From contig DATMZR010000019.1 in the NCBI GenBank assembly GCA_035573435.1, positions 62,001 to 126,000 of the forward strand: a DNA stretch of 64,000 nt. The letters are read 5' to 3'. A program made the translations under genes and the position numbers. Shown piece by piece: positions 26,795 through 35,774 of this stretch. The notes under the pieces were generated by a model that made no database searches, was not told the origin of the DNA, and saw nothing but the letters and a program-made list of their open reading frames with translations. How positions within the stretch are numbered: the stretch's first letter is position 1; every line of letters begins with the position of its first letter. This stretch comes from Solirubrobacterales bacterium. Lineage in GTDB: Bacteria; Actinomycetota; Thermoleophilia; Solirubrobacterales; 70-9.

Positions 26795-28788
26795 GCGACC
26801 CTCGTGACGAGAGGCCGGAGGCGCCGCCGCCGGCGACCTGGGCGGGCCGAGAGCGCAGCTCCCCCGCGGGGCCGCCCCCGAGCGACGAAGGGGGGGTCGA
26901 CGGCCCGGCGCCGAGGGTCGACGAGCAGGAGCTCGAGCAAAAGTCGGACGCCGACGAGCTCGAGGGCGAGGAGGTGGCCGAGGAGCCCCAGTCCGACGAG
27001 GTGGCCGAGGAGCCCCAGTCCGACGAGAAACCGGGCCCGGGATCGAGCCAGGACACCGTGGAGGCTGACACCCCGGCCCTGGCCGACCGCGAGGCTGCTC
27101 GCGAGGCGGCGCTGGCCGGGATTCGGGCCCGGACGGCCCAGCATGCCGCCAACCGTGGTGCCGGGACCTCCACAGGCACCGCGCCGCCGCTTCCGGCCGA
27201 ACCTCCTGGGGCCGCCGAAGCCGCTCCTGACGCGGAGCCGGCCGCCGCGGCCGAACCGGAGCCGCCCGGCGAAACCCCTCCGCCGCCCGTAGCCGAGCTC
27301 CAGCCGGAGGGGGCACCCCGTCGTGGTCTTTGGCCGCGCTTCCTCGCGGGCTCGCTGGTGATCATCGTCGCGATTACGACGGCGACGGCGGTCAGCCTGC
27401 TCGTCTACCTGAAGGGCATAGCGCGAGGCCTGGGCGGCCTGCCGTCGGTCCACAGCCAGCTCGAGGTTGCCGACCCCGGCAACCCACAGACGATCCTGAT
27501 CCTCGGCTCGGACCAGCGGCCCACGGACGAGTCCGCCCGTTCGGACACGACGATCCTGCTCCGAGTGGCGGCCGAGCAGATCACGGTTCTGTCGATCCCG
27601 CGCGACCTGAAGGTGAACATTCCCGGCCACGGGATCGACAGGTTCAACGCCGCCTACTCCTACGGGGGCCCGAAGCTCGCCCTGAAGGTGGTCAAGCAGC
27701 TGACCGGCCTGGACAACATCAACCACGTCGTCAACGTCGACTTCAACGGCTTCGCCGACGCCGTCAACTCGATCGACTGCGTCTACGTGGACGTCGACCA
27801 TCACTACTACCACTCCAACGTCGGTCTGGCAGCCACCGAGCAGTACGCGGAAATCGACGTCAAGGCTGGCTACCAGCGAATGTGCGGCTACAACGCGCTC
27901 CAGTACGTCCGCTATCGCCACGAGGACAACGACCTGGTCCGGGCCGCGCGCCAGCAGGAGTTCCTGCGCGAGGCACGCCAGGAGCTGCCGGCTTCGAAGA
28001 TCCTCTCAGACCGCAGTGAGCTGATCGAAATCCTCAAGAAGTACGTGACTTCGGACATCGAGAACGAGACCGACCTGGTCAGCCTCGGGAAGCTGTTCAT
28101 CGGCGCGCGCGACGCCCCGGTGATCCAGATCCACTTCCCCGCGAACCTCGGCGGGCCGACAGCTTCCTACGTCACCGCCTCTGAGTCCGCGATCCGGGAG
28201 GCGGTGACGCGGTTCGAGGGCGAGTCCCCGCCGCCCCCGGAGCCGGCGCCCACACAGGGCGGCTCGAACGCCAAACGGCATCAGAAGTCGCGCGACAAGC
28301 AGCCCGCCCCTCCGCCGCTCGTCGATTCGTCCGCTACCGGGGTGTCCGGCGAGCAGGTTGCGGCCGAGCTGGCGGGCACGCAGAAGAAGAACGGCAAGCC
28401 GATGCTCAACTTCCCGATCTACTACCCCACCAAGCTGGCGCCGGGCTCTACCCTGAGCGACGATTCGCGGGCCTTCCCGATCGACGGTCCGGGGGACGAC
28501 AAGTACTACGGCTACAAGTTCGTTGCGTCCCTGGCCACGGAGGGCTACACCGCCTATTACGGCCTCTCGGGCACGGACTGGAAGAGCCCGCCGATTCTGG
28601 ACAACCCGAGTGAGACACGGACGATCGACGGGCGGGAGTACCTGCTGTCTTGGGACGGGGGCCGGCTGCGGTTCGTGGGCTGGAAGACCGACCACGGCTC
28701 CTACTGGATTGACAACACGCTGCTCACCGTGCTCACCCCCGGCCAGATGTTCGGCATCGCCGAATCGGCGCGCGAGTACACGGGCTAA
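26791..28788 (+). CDS. LytR-CpsA-Psr (LCP) family cell-wall ligase with long disordered N-terminus
   Basis: LCP proteins transfer lipid-linked glycopolymers onto peptidoglycan outside the membrane. The first roughly 180 of 665 residues are Pro/Glu/Ala-rich, acidic and low-complexity, presumably cytoplasmic. One membrane helix follows (LAGSLVIIVAITTATAVSLL, about 184-205). The LCP domain (about 230-405) has LGSDQR, SDTTILLRV, LSIPRDLKVNIPG, DRFNAAYSYGG and YVRYRHEDNDLVRAARQQEFL, with the usual Asp/Arg pattern. After a proline-rich linker a further C-terminal domain (LNFPIYYPTKLAPGST and onward) carries several aromatic residues. The TTG at 26791 overlaps the M20 stop. The sugar-nucleotide genes downstream fit a cell-wall polymer pathway. 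Confidence 0.9.
   Translation: MSDPRDERPEAPPPATWAGRERSSPAGPPPSDEGGVDGPAPRVDEQELEQKSDADELEGEEVAEEPQSDEVAEEPQSDEKPGPGSSQDTVEADTPALADREAAREAALAGIRARTAQHAANRGAGTSTGTAPPLPAEPPGAAEAAPDAEPAAAAEPEPPGETPPPPVAELQPEGAPRRGLWPRFLAGSLVIIVAITTATAVSLLVYLKGIARGLGGLPSVHSQLEVADPGNPQTILILGSDQRPTDESARSDTTILLRVAAEQITVLSIPRDLKVNIPGHGIDRFNAAYSYGGPKLALKVVKQLTGLDNINHVVNVDFNGFADAVNSIDCVYVDVDHHYYHSNVGLAATEQYAEIDVKAGYQRMCGYNALQYVRYRHEDNDLVRAARQQEFLREARQELPASKILSDRSELIEILKKYVTSDIENETDLVSLGKLFIGARDAPVIQIHFPANLGGPTASYVTASESAIREAVTRFEGESPPPPEPAPTQGGSNAKRHQKSRDKQPAPPPLVDSSATGVSGEQVAAELAGTQKKNGKPMLNFPIYYPTKLAPGSTLSDDSRAFPIDGPGDDKYYGYKFVASLATEGYTAYYGLSGTDWKSPPILDNPSETRTIDGREYLLSWDGGRLRFVGWKTDHGSYWIDNTLLTVLTPGQMFGIAESAREYTG
26971..27024 (+). 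repeat. Exact 27-bp tandem duplication in the LCP gene
   Basis: Two identical 27-base units (26971-26997 and 26998-27024) encode EVAEEPQSD twice in the disordered acidic N-terminal region. The identity at the DNA level suggests a recent slippage or duplication event. Confidence 0.85.
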
Positions 28789-28830
28789 CCGCGTCTCGGC
28801 CGTCTAGCCGCGATCATTGGCGAAGTTGGA

Positions 28831-30189
28831 ATGAGCGAACGGCAATCCATCGGCGTGATCGGAGTTGGCTGGGTGGGCCTGGTGACGGCTGCCTGCTTCG
28901 CAGAGGTCGGTCATCCCGTGATCGCGATGGACATCGATGAGGGGAAGATCGACGCCCTCCGCAAGCGTGAGGTCCCGATCCACGAGCCCGGCATCGAGGA
29001 GCTCCTCGAACGCAACCGGGAGCGCCTTCGGTTCACGACCGAGATGTCGGAGGCTCTGGAGGGCGCCCGGCTTCTGTTCTGCTGCGTGGACACGCCTCCC
29101 ACTTATTCGGGCGACGCCGATCTGTCCCGGGTCCAGGCGGTCCTGTCCCAGCTGCGCGACGACGGGGATCACGCCCTCGTGATGAAGAGCACGGTGCCCG
29201 CCGGCACCGGAAGGGCCATCCGTCGCGAGGCTCCGAAGCTGACCTACGTCTCCTGCCCCGAGTTCCTCAAGGAGGGCTCCGCGGTCGATGACTTCATGGT
29301 CCCGGACCGGGTCGTGATCGGCGTCGACGTGGGCGACGAGTGGGCGGCCGACGAGGTCGAGGAGGCCTACCGGCCGCTCGGGGGGGAGCTGGTGCGCACC
29401 GACGTCGCCTCGGCCGAGATGATCAAGCTGGCCTCGAACGCCTTCCTCGCCACGAAGATCTCGTTCGTCAATGAGATCGCGAACGTCTGCGAGGAGGTCG
29501 GCGCCGACGTCAGCGAGGTCGCCCGGGGCATGGGCCTGGACCAGCGCATCGGCTCGGCGTTCCTGCGGGCAGGAATCGGCTACGGCGGGTCGTGCTTCCC
29601 CAAGGACGTCAGCGCGCTCAAGCAGCTCGCCGGCAACACCGGCTACCACTTCCAGCTCCTCACCGCGGTGATCGAGGTCAACGAGCTGCAGAAGCGCCGC
29701 GTGATGAAGAAGCTGGAGAAGCACCTGGGCTCCCTGGTCGGCAAGAAGGTCGCGCTCCTGGGGCTGGCGTTCAAGCCGGACACCGACGACATGCGGGAGG
29801 CGACCAGCCTGGTGCTCGCGTCGCGCCTCGAGGGCGAGGGTGCGCGGGTGAGCGGGTACGACCCCGTGGCCGAGCGCCCGGCGCACGAGCTCCTTCCGAG
29901 CGTCGAGCTCTGCGACTCGGCAGAGCAGGCGGTCGACGGCGCCGACGCCGCGATCCTGGTCACCGAGTGGCCCGAGTTCGCCAACCTGGATTGGGCCTCG
30001 CTCGCCGATCGGATGGCGAACCCGCTGCTGATCGATGGGCGCAACTTCCTCGATCCACAGGCGCTTCGAGCCGCGGGCTTCACCTACGAGGGAATCGGGC
30101 GCCCGAACGGAGGGGGAGGGGGCGGGGCGCCCCAATCTGCGAGCGAGGTCCAGGAAGGCGACGCTCGGGCCAGATCCCCGCAGCGCTGA
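28831..30189 (+). CDS. UDP-glucose/nucleotide-sugar 6-dehydrogenase
   Basis: This 452-residue cytoplasmic enzyme oxidises a nucleotide sugar, most likely UDP-glucose to UDP-glucuronate, in two NAD+-dependent steps. The N-terminal Rossmann loop is GVIGVGWVGLVTAACFAEVGH. STVPAGTG and SCPEFLKEGSAVDDFM surround the active site. The catalytic cysteine is Cys255 in GYGGSCFPKD, and the C-terminal UDP-binding domain starts around KKVALLGLAFKPDTDDMREA. A glycine-rich tail follows YEGIGRPN. Whether UDP-glucose, UDP-GlcNAc or UDP-ManNAc is used cannot be read. The stop overlaps the next ATG, giving an operon of sugar-nucleotide genes. Confidence 0.92.
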   Translation: MSERQSIGVIGVGWVGLVTAACFAEVGHPVIAMDIDEGKIDALRKREVPIHEPGIEELLERNRERLRFTTEMSEALEGARLLFCCVDTPPTYSGDADLSRVQAVLSQLRDDGDHALVMKSTVPAGTGRAIRREAPKLTYVSCPEFLKEGSAVDDFMVPDRVVIGVDVGDEWAADEVEEAYRPLGGELVRTDVASAEMIKLASNAFLATKISFVNEIANVCEEVGADVSEVARGMGLDQRIGSAFLRAGIGYGGSCFPKDVSALKQLAGNTGYHFQLLTAVIEVNELQKRRVMKKLEKHLGSLVGKKVALLGLAFKPDTDDMREATSLVLASRLEGEGARVSGYDPVAERPAHELLPSVELCDSAEQAVDGADAAILVTEWPEFANLDWASLADRMANPLLIDGRNFLDPQALRAAGFTYEGIGRPNGGGGGGAPQSASEVQEGDARARSPQR

Positions 30190-31319
30190 TGCAGGCCCTC
30201 GTCCTGGTCGGCGGAGAGGGCACGCGCCTGCGCCCGCTGACACTCAGGCACCCGAAGTCGGCTCTGCCCCTGGTGGACCGCCCGTTCATCCGCTACATCG
30301 TCGATTGGCTCGCCCTGCATGGGGTCTCCGAGGTGGTCCTCGCGTGCGGCTTCGGCGCCGACCCCCTTCGCGAGGCCCTCGGCGAAGACCAGGGGAAGGG
30401 GCCTCGCGTCCGCTACGTCGAGGAAGACGAGCCATTGGGCACGGCTGGGCCCATTCGCCTGGCCGCCGACCAGGGGCTGCTCGGCGAGCGCTTCCTGGTG
30501 CTCAACGGTGATTTGCTCAGCGACCTCGATCTCGGGGCGTTGATCCGGGGACACTCCGAGCGTGGGGCGGTGGCCACCCTGGCGCTGTCCCCCGTCGCGG
30601 ACCCCGGCGCCTACGGTCTCGTTCGTCGCGAGGGCGGGCCGCAGGCGCCGGGTGGCAGTCCGGCCAGCGTCGACGGCGAGGTCCTCGCGTTCATCGAGAA
30701 GCCGGACAGCGGCGAGATCGACACAGACGAGGTCAGCGCGGGCGCCTACGTGTTGGAGCGCAGCCTGATCGAGTTGATCCCGCCGGGCCAGATGGTCTCG
30801 ATCGAGCACGAGGTCTTCCCGCGCCTGGTGGGCCAGGGGTTGTACGGTCACCGGCTGGAGGGCTATTGGATGGACATCGGAACCCCCGACCGCTACCTGC
30901 AGGCAACCTGGGACATCCTCGAGGACAGGGTGCAGACGGCCCTTGGGGCGCGCCTCGGCGACGACGGGCTCCTGATCGAGGACGGCGTGCGGGTCGACCC
31001 ACGCGCCCGCCTGAGCCCGCCCGCAATGCTGGACGCCGACGTTGCCGTGGGGGCGGGCGCGGCGGTCGGGGCCCGCGCCGTGATCGGCCGGGGCTCAGAG
31101 ATCGGCGAGCGGGCGACGGTGTCCGGCTCGGTGGTGTTCAGCGACTGCAGGATCGCCCCGGGGGCAATCGTCGACGAGGCGATCCTGGCGCCCGGCGTCG
31201 AGGTGGGGGAGGGCGCGCGGGTGGAAGCAGGCGCCGTGGTCGGCGAGGGGGCGCGAATCGAGGCCGGCGCGCAGATCGGTGACGGGGTGCGCCTGGGCCC
31301 GGGCGAGGTGGCATCGTGA
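30189..31319 (+). CDS. Mannose-1-phosphate guanylyltransferase-like NDP-sugar pyrophosphorylase
   Basis: This 376-residue enzyme forms a nucleotide sugar from a sugar-1-phosphate and NTP. The N-terminal nucleotidyltransferase domain starts with LVLVGGEGTRLRPLTLRHPK (activator loop and lysine), then EDEPLGTAGPIRLA, VLNGDLLSDLD and EKPDSGEIDTDEVSAGAYVLE. YWMDIGTPDRYLQATWDIL ends the domain as in GDP-mannose pyrophosphorylases. From about residue 255 a left-handed beta-helix of hexapeptide repeats (GARAVIGRGSEIGERATVSG and onward) follows. The next gene encodes a PGI/PMI isomerase, which would supply mannose-6-phosphate, supporting GDP-mannose as product. Its ATG overlaps the stop of the upstream dehydrogenase gene and its stop overlaps the GTG downstream. 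Confidence 0.88.
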   Translation: MQALVLVGGEGTRLRPLTLRHPKSALPLVDRPFIRYIVDWLALHGVSEVVLACGFGADPLREALGEDQGKGPRVRYVEEDEPLGTAGPIRLAADQGLLGERFLVLNGDLLSDLDLGALIRGHSERGAVATLALSPVADPGAYGLVRREGGPQAPGGSPASVDGEVLAFIEKPDSGEIDTDEVSAGAYVLERSLIELIPPGQMVSIEHEVFPRLVGQGLYGHRLEGYWMDIGTPDRYLQATWDILEDRVQTALGARLGDDGLLIEDGVRVDPRARLSPPAMLDADVAVGAGAAVGARAVIGRGSEIGERATVSGSVVFSDCRIAPGAIVDEAILAPGVEVGEGARVEAGAVVGEGARIEAGAQIGDGVRLGPGEVAS

Positions 31320-32347
31320 GCGACGCACTGCCCGAGGTGCGGGCGACCGATCACGCCAACCAGCTCGATGACGTCCTCGCTCTCCCCGAGCAGCTCTCCG
31401 ACGCACTGTGGCGGGTGGAGTCCGCCAGGCTCGAGCCGTTCGACGCTGTCGGCGGCCTCGTGGTCTGTGGAATGGGTGGATCGGGAATCGGCGGCGACCT
31501 GGCCGCCGTCGCGTTCGGAAGCCGGCTCAGCAGGCCCCTCGACACGGCCCGCAGCTATGAGCTGCCCTCCTGCATCCTCCCCGACCGTGCCGTGCTCTGC
31601 TCGAGCTACTCCGGGGACACGGAGGAGGTGATCGCCTGCTACGAGGCGGCGGAGGCGCTCGGCGCCCGGCGCATCGTGGCCACCACTGGTGGGGAGCTCG
31701 CCGCCGCCGCCCGGCGTGACGGTGTCCCGGTGATCGGCCTGCCGGCGGGCCTCCAGCCTCGCGCCGCGGTCGGTTACCTGTTCACGGTCGCCGCCGAGGT
31801 CGCCGCTCTGATTGGAGCGGCGCCGGGCATCCGAACCGAGATCGACAGCTCGGCCGCTCACCTGCGAGAGGCCAGCGACTTGCTCGCCGGGCTCGCCGCC
31901 GAGCTCGCCGAGACGCTCGAGGAATCGATTCCGGTGATCCACGGCGCGGACCTGACCGCGCCTGTTGCCGTTCGCTGGAAGACCCAGATCAACGAGAACG
32001 CCAAACTTCCCGCCTTCGCGTCGGAGCTCCCAGAGGCCAACCACAACGAGATCGCCGGCTGGGGTGAGGCGAGCGAGTCGAGTCACCTCAGCGCCGTCTT
32101 CCTCGAGGACCGGGACCAGCACCCACGAGTACGGCAGCGATTCGAGCTGACCGCGAAGCTCGTGGAGCCCGGGGCGGCGGCGGTCGTCAGCGTGGAGACC
32201 GAGGGCCAGAGCCGCACCGAGCGCCTGCTCTGGGGGGTGATGCTCGGTGACCTCCTGTCGCTGCATCTCGCTGCTCGCGGGGGAGTCGATCCCTCCCCGG
32301 TCGAGGCGATAGATCGGCTCAAGGACCAGCTCGGCCGCTCGGAATAG
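31316..32347 (+). CDS. Bifunctional phosphoglucose/phosphomannose isomerase
   Basis: This 343-residue SIS-domain isomerase interconverts fructose-6-phosphate with glucose-6- and mannose-6-phosphate. Motifs are VVCGMGGSGIGGDLAA (phosphate loop), CSSYSGDTEEVIACYEAA (second phosphate-binding site), GLQPRAAVGYLF, and the active-site strand LPEANHNEIAGWGEA with catalytic Glu and His. These match the archaeal/actinobacterial PGI/PMI group. The GTG start overlaps the preceding stop (GTGA). With the upstream guanylyltransferase it would feed GDP-mannose synthesis. Only the phosphomannomutase step is missing from the window. Confidence 0.92.
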   Translation: MSDALPEVRATDHANQLDDVLALPEQLSDALWRVESARLEPFDAVGGLVVCGMGGSGIGGDLAAVAFGSRLSRPLDTARSYELPSCILPDRAVLCSSYSGDTEEVIACYEAAEALGARRIVATTGGELAAAARRDGVPVIGLPAGLQPRAAVGYLFTVAAEVAALIGAAPGIRTEIDSSAAHLREASDLLAGLAAELAETLEESIPVIHGADLTAPVAVRWKTQINENAKLPAFASELPEANHNEIAGWGEASESSHLSAVFLEDRDQHPRVRQRFELTAKLVEPGAAAVVSVETEGQSRTERLLWGVMLGDLLSLHLAARGGVDPSPVEAIDRLKDQLGRSE

Positions 32348-32377
32348 TCGGTTGGCGGAGTCGGCCGGGACCAGTCC

Positions 32378-33124
32378 ATGGATGGCACGCCGGCGCTCGA
32401 GACACGCGACCTGACCAAGGTCTACGGGGAGGGGGAGACCGCCGTCCGCGCCCTGGACGGGGTCACCCTGGGAATCGCACGCGGGGAGATGACCGCGATC
32501 ATGGGCCCGTCGGGATCGGGCAAGAGCACGCTCCTGCACCTGCTGGGTGCGCTGGACACCCCCAGTTCCGGGCAGATCCTGCTCGCAGGGCAGCGCTACG
32601 ACGGACTGGGCGACGGCGAGCTGACCAGGCTGCGTCGGGAGAAGATCGGCTTCGTCTTCCAGTTCTTCAACCTGCTGCCCTCGCTGACCGCCGAGGAGAA
32701 CGTGCTCCTGCCCGCCCTGATCGCTGCGCGGCGCGGCGAGGAGATGCGCCGGCGGACGGCGCAGCTGCTGGCCCGCGTGGGACTGGCGGAGCGGGCCGAC
32801 CACCTGCCCGCCGAGCTCTCGGGCGGAGAGCAGCAGCGGGTATCGATCGCGCGGGCGCTGCTCACGGAGCCCGAGATCGTGCTCGCCGACGAGCCCACGG
32901 GCAACCTGGACACGAGGTCGAGCGGCGAGGTGCTGCGCCTGTTGCGGGAGCTGAACGAGAGCGAGGGACAGACCCTGGTCGTCGTCAGCCATGATCCGGT
33001 CGTCGCGGCGACCGCCACGCGGGTCGTCTTCCTGCGTGACGGGCGGGTCGCCGGGGAGGTCGCGGGAGGCTCCACCGAGCGCGTGGCAACGGCCTTGACC
33101 GAGCTGGATCCGGGCGCGCCTTGA
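32378..33124 (+). CDS. ABC transporter ATP-binding protein (MacB/LolD type)
   Basis: This 248-residue ATPase drives an FtsX-type permease. Walker A is GPSGSGKSTLLHLLGALDTP, the Q-loop lies at FVFQFFNLLPSLTAEEN, the signature is LSGGEQQRVSIARALL, Walker B is IVLADEPTGNLDTRSSGEV and the H-loop is VVVSHDP. The LTAEENVLLP segment is typical of the LolD/MacB/FtsE-like class that powers mechanotransmission or extraction rather than solute flux. The stop overlaps the permease ATG (TGATG), so they form one transporter. It follows the sugar-nucleotide genes by 30 bases. Confidence 0.94.
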   Translation: MDGTPALETRDLTKVYGEGETAVRALDGVTLGIARGEMTAIMGPSGSGKSTLLHLLGALDTPSSGQILLAGQRYDGLGDGELTRLRREKIGFVFQFFNLLPSLTAEENVLLPALIAARRGEEMRRRTAQLLARVGLAERADHLPAELSGGEQQRVSIARALLTEPEIVLADEPTGNLDTRSSGEVLRLLRELNESEGQTLVVVSHDPVVAATATRVVFLRDGRVAGEVAGGSTERVATALTELDPGAP

Positions 33125-35691
33125 TGCGCTCCTTCGGCTCGCTCGCATTTCGACAGGTTCGCGCCAGGCGACTGCGCGCGCTGCTGACCACCGCCGGGAT
33201 CGTGCTCGGCGTGGCGATGATCCTCGGCGTCCTGCTGCTCACCGTCACCATCCACCGCACCTTCAACGACCTGTTCGACTCGGTCTACGGGCGGACCGAC
33301 CTGGTCGTCTCCGGGGTGGGCGGCGACGGCGTGCGCCACTCGACGCTCCGCGAGGTCAGGCGCACGCCCGAGGTCGACGAGGCGGAGGGCGTGGTCTTCA
33401 GCGTCTTCACCCTGGTGGATCGCTCGGGGGAGGCGTCGACCGACGCCTCGAAGCAGCTGAATGCCGCCGGGCAGAGCACCCGGGCCGCCGGGCTGTCGGA
33501 CGCGCGGACGGTCGCCGGGCGCAAGCCGAGCCATGGGCTCGAGGTCGATCTGCAGGAGAGCTGGGCCGAGGCGAACGGCATCGAACTCGGTGACCGGGTC
33601 CGGCTGGCCACTCCCGCCGGCGTCAAGCGGCTGCGCGTCGTAGGGCTGTTCCAGTTCTCGAACGGGCTCGACTTCGGCGGCCAGGGGTTCGCCAGGATGC
33701 CGCTGGCCCCGGCTCGGCGGGTGATGGACCGGCCGTCGGTGTGGGACGAGGTGGACGTGGTCGTCGCGGGCGGCGAAGAGACCATCGCCCGTGTACAGGC
33801 GGACCTGCGTCGCCGCCTGCCAGAAGGGGTCCAGGTCGATACACCGGACGAAAAGAGCGCGGACGTGGAGTCGCAGCTCCAGGGCTTCAACGCGATCCTC
33901 TACTTCTTCGCCGCTATGGCCCTGTTCGTCGGCGGCTTTCTGATCTTCAACTCCTTCAACATGACCGTCTTCCAGCGCACGCGGGAGATCGGCATGCTGC
34001 GCACCCTCGGAGCCGGGCGCTGGAGGATCACCGGTTCGGTGCTCGGCGAGGCCGCCCTACTGGGTGTCCTCGGCGCCGCGATCGGTCTCGGCCTCGGCGT
34101 CGCGCTTGCGCTCGGCCTGATCGAGCTGATGCAAGCGCTCGACTTCCCCGTCGGGAAGCTCTCGTTCTCGGCCTTCGCCCCGGTGGCCGCGCTGGCGACG
34201 GGGCTCATCACCGCCGTCCTCGGCGCCCTCTACCCTGCGCGCCGCGCCGGCCGCACGTCGCCGATCAGGGCCGTGCTCGGCACTGAGGGGCTCAGGGCGA
34301 GACCGAGCGTGCGCCGCGCCGTTGCCGGCGCCGTCCTCATCCCTCTCGGCCTCGGGGGAGCCTTCTGGCTCGGGGCCGCCGACGAGACCACGACGACCGT
34401 GGCGGCCGCCGGGATGGTCGGGACGCTGGCGATCTTCTTCGGCATCGCGATGGTGGCGCCCTTCGTCATCCGTCCGGCTGTCAGGGTCCTTTCGTGGCCG
34501 TTTCGCTTCGTGTTCCCGGTCGAGGGCCGCCTTGCCGCCGACGCGGCCCGCTCCGATCCCGGGCGCACGGCGGCCACCGCCACCGCGCTCATGATCGGCC
34601 TTGCCCTGGTCGTGGCGGTCAACAGCCTCGGCTCCAGTTTCCTGCGGACGATCTCCGACGAGTTCGACCGCAGTTTCGCCCGCGACCTGACCGTGCAGCC
34701 GCATGGGTTCGCCCCCGGGCAGGGGCCTCAGCAGACGATCGCCAAGGGTCTGGGGGGCCGTCTCGCCCGCATCCCCGAGGCTGAGGTCGTGGCGCGCGAG
34801 CGCTTCCTGTACACCACCGACCTGCCGGGGTCGCCGCAGAAGAAGGGCTCGGATGGCCTCCTGCTGGGGTTCGCCCCGGCCCAGTACGAGCAGGTGGACC
34901 AGACCGAGATCCAGGGAGCCCCCAGGGCGCAGGTGTTCGCCCGCATGGAGCGGGGCTGGGTGACGATCGGCAGGGGATGGGCCGACGAGACAGGGCTCGG
35001 GGTGGGCGACCCGGTGACGCTGCGCGGGCCGTCGGGAACTCGCCGGACCCACGTTGCGGGCGTCGTGGACACCGTGGTCTTCGGGGGCCAGACGGTGAGC
35101 ATGTCCCTGCGGACGATGCATGACGTCTACGGCGTCACCGCGGACTCCGAGCTCGCCCTGAAGGCAACGTCCGCCGCCGCGCGACCGGTCCTGCGCGACC
35201 GGGTGGAACGCATCGTCAGTCGCGACTACCCGAACCTGGCCGTGCTCTCGAATGAGGAACTCAAGTCGAAGGTGGAAGATCAGGTGAACCAGCAGTTCGG
35301 GATCTTCTACGCGATCGTCGGAGTGGCGATCTTCGCCAGCCTGTTCGGGATCGTGAACACGCTCACGATGTCCGTGATCGAGCGCACCCGCGAGATCGGG
35401 GTCCTGCGGGCGCTGGGCGCCTCTCGCTGGCAGGTCCGCCGCACCATCGGTGACGAGAGCCTGGTGATCGGCCTGATCGGCGCGCTGCTCGGAATCGCCG
35501 TCGGTACCGGGCTGGGCTACGCCCTGCTGCAGGGGCTCTCGTCCGGCATCCCGGGGGTGGAGTACCGCCCGCCGCTGGCGACCATGGTCTTCGTAGGCAT
35601 CGCGGGCGTCGCGCTGGGTCTGATCGCCTCGATCCTGCCGGCCCGCCGCGCCGCCCGCCTCGACGTGATCCGAGCGATCAGCTACGAGTGA
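33124..35691 (+). CDS. FtsX-like ABC transporter permease (two-repeat type)
   Basis: This 855-residue permease has two FtsX units. The first membrane helix (LLTTAGIVLGVAMILGVLLLTV) leads into an extracytoplasmic MacB-like periplasmic domain (about residues 45-250). Then comes a three-helix FtsX domain with FNMTVFQRTREIGMLRTLGAGRWRI. A second half repeats the pattern from about residue 450: LAADAARSDPGRTAATATAL, another outer domain, then LTMSVIERTREIGVLRALGASRWQ. Both RTREIGxLRxLGAxRWx loops are coupling helices. Substrates of such exporters include lipoproteins, lipids and peptides; none can be named here. Confidence 0.93.
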   Translation: MRSFGSLAFRQVRARRLRALLTTAGIVLGVAMILGVLLLTVTIHRTFNDLFDSVYGRTDLVVSGVGGDGVRHSTLREVRRTPEVDEAEGVVFSVFTLVDRSGEASTDASKQLNAAGQSTRAAGLSDARTVAGRKPSHGLEVDLQESWAEANGIELGDRVRLATPAGVKRLRVVGLFQFSNGLDFGGQGFARMPLAPARRVMDRPSVWDEVDVVVAGGEETIARVQADLRRRLPEGVQVDTPDEKSADVESQLQGFNAILYFFAAMALFVGGFLIFNSFNMTVFQRTREIGMLRTLGAGRWRITGSVLGEAALLGVLGAAIGLGLGVALALGLIELMQALDFPVGKLSFSAFAPVAALATGLITAVLGALYPARRAGRTSPIRAVLGTEGLRARPSVRRAVAGAVLIPLGLGGAFWLGAADETTTTVAAAGMVGTLAIFFGIAMVAPFVIRPAVRVLSWPFRFVFPVEGRLAADAARSDPGRTAATATALMIGLALVVAVNSLGSSFLRTISDEFDRSFARDLTVQPHGFAPGQGPQQTIAKGLGGRLARIPEAEVVARERFLYTTDLPGSPQKKGSDGLLLGFAPAQYEQVDQTEIQGAPRAQVFARMERGWVTIGRGWADETGLGVGDPVTLRGPSGTRRTHVAGVVDTVVFGGQTVSMSLRTMHDVYGVTADSELALKATSAAARPVLRDRVERIVSRDYPNLAVLSNEELKSKVEDQVNQQFGIFYAIVGVAIFASLFGIVNTLTMSVIERTREIGVLRALGASRWQVRRTIGDESLVIGLIGALLGIAVGTGLGYALLQGLSSGIPGVEYRPPLATMVFVGIAGVALGLIASILPARRAARLDVIRAISYE

Positions 35692-35716
35692 GTCAAGTAG
35701 GCCAGCCCATCCGCAT

Positions 35717-35755
35717 TTGGCGAGTTTGTGGCGCATAGCGCCATAAACTCGCCAA
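35717..35755. repeat. REP-like palindrome, copy 3
   Basis: TTGGCGAGTTT-GTGGCGC, a short AT loop and GCGCCATAAACTCGCCAA form a 39-bp near-perfect palindrome. It lies between the convergent ends of the permease and arfB genes. It is the same family as 6818-6854, 8322-8358 and 55358-55395 and would act as a hairpin in either transcript. Confidence 0.88.
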
Positions 35756-35774
35756 CCCGGGTGCGGTGGGCGGC

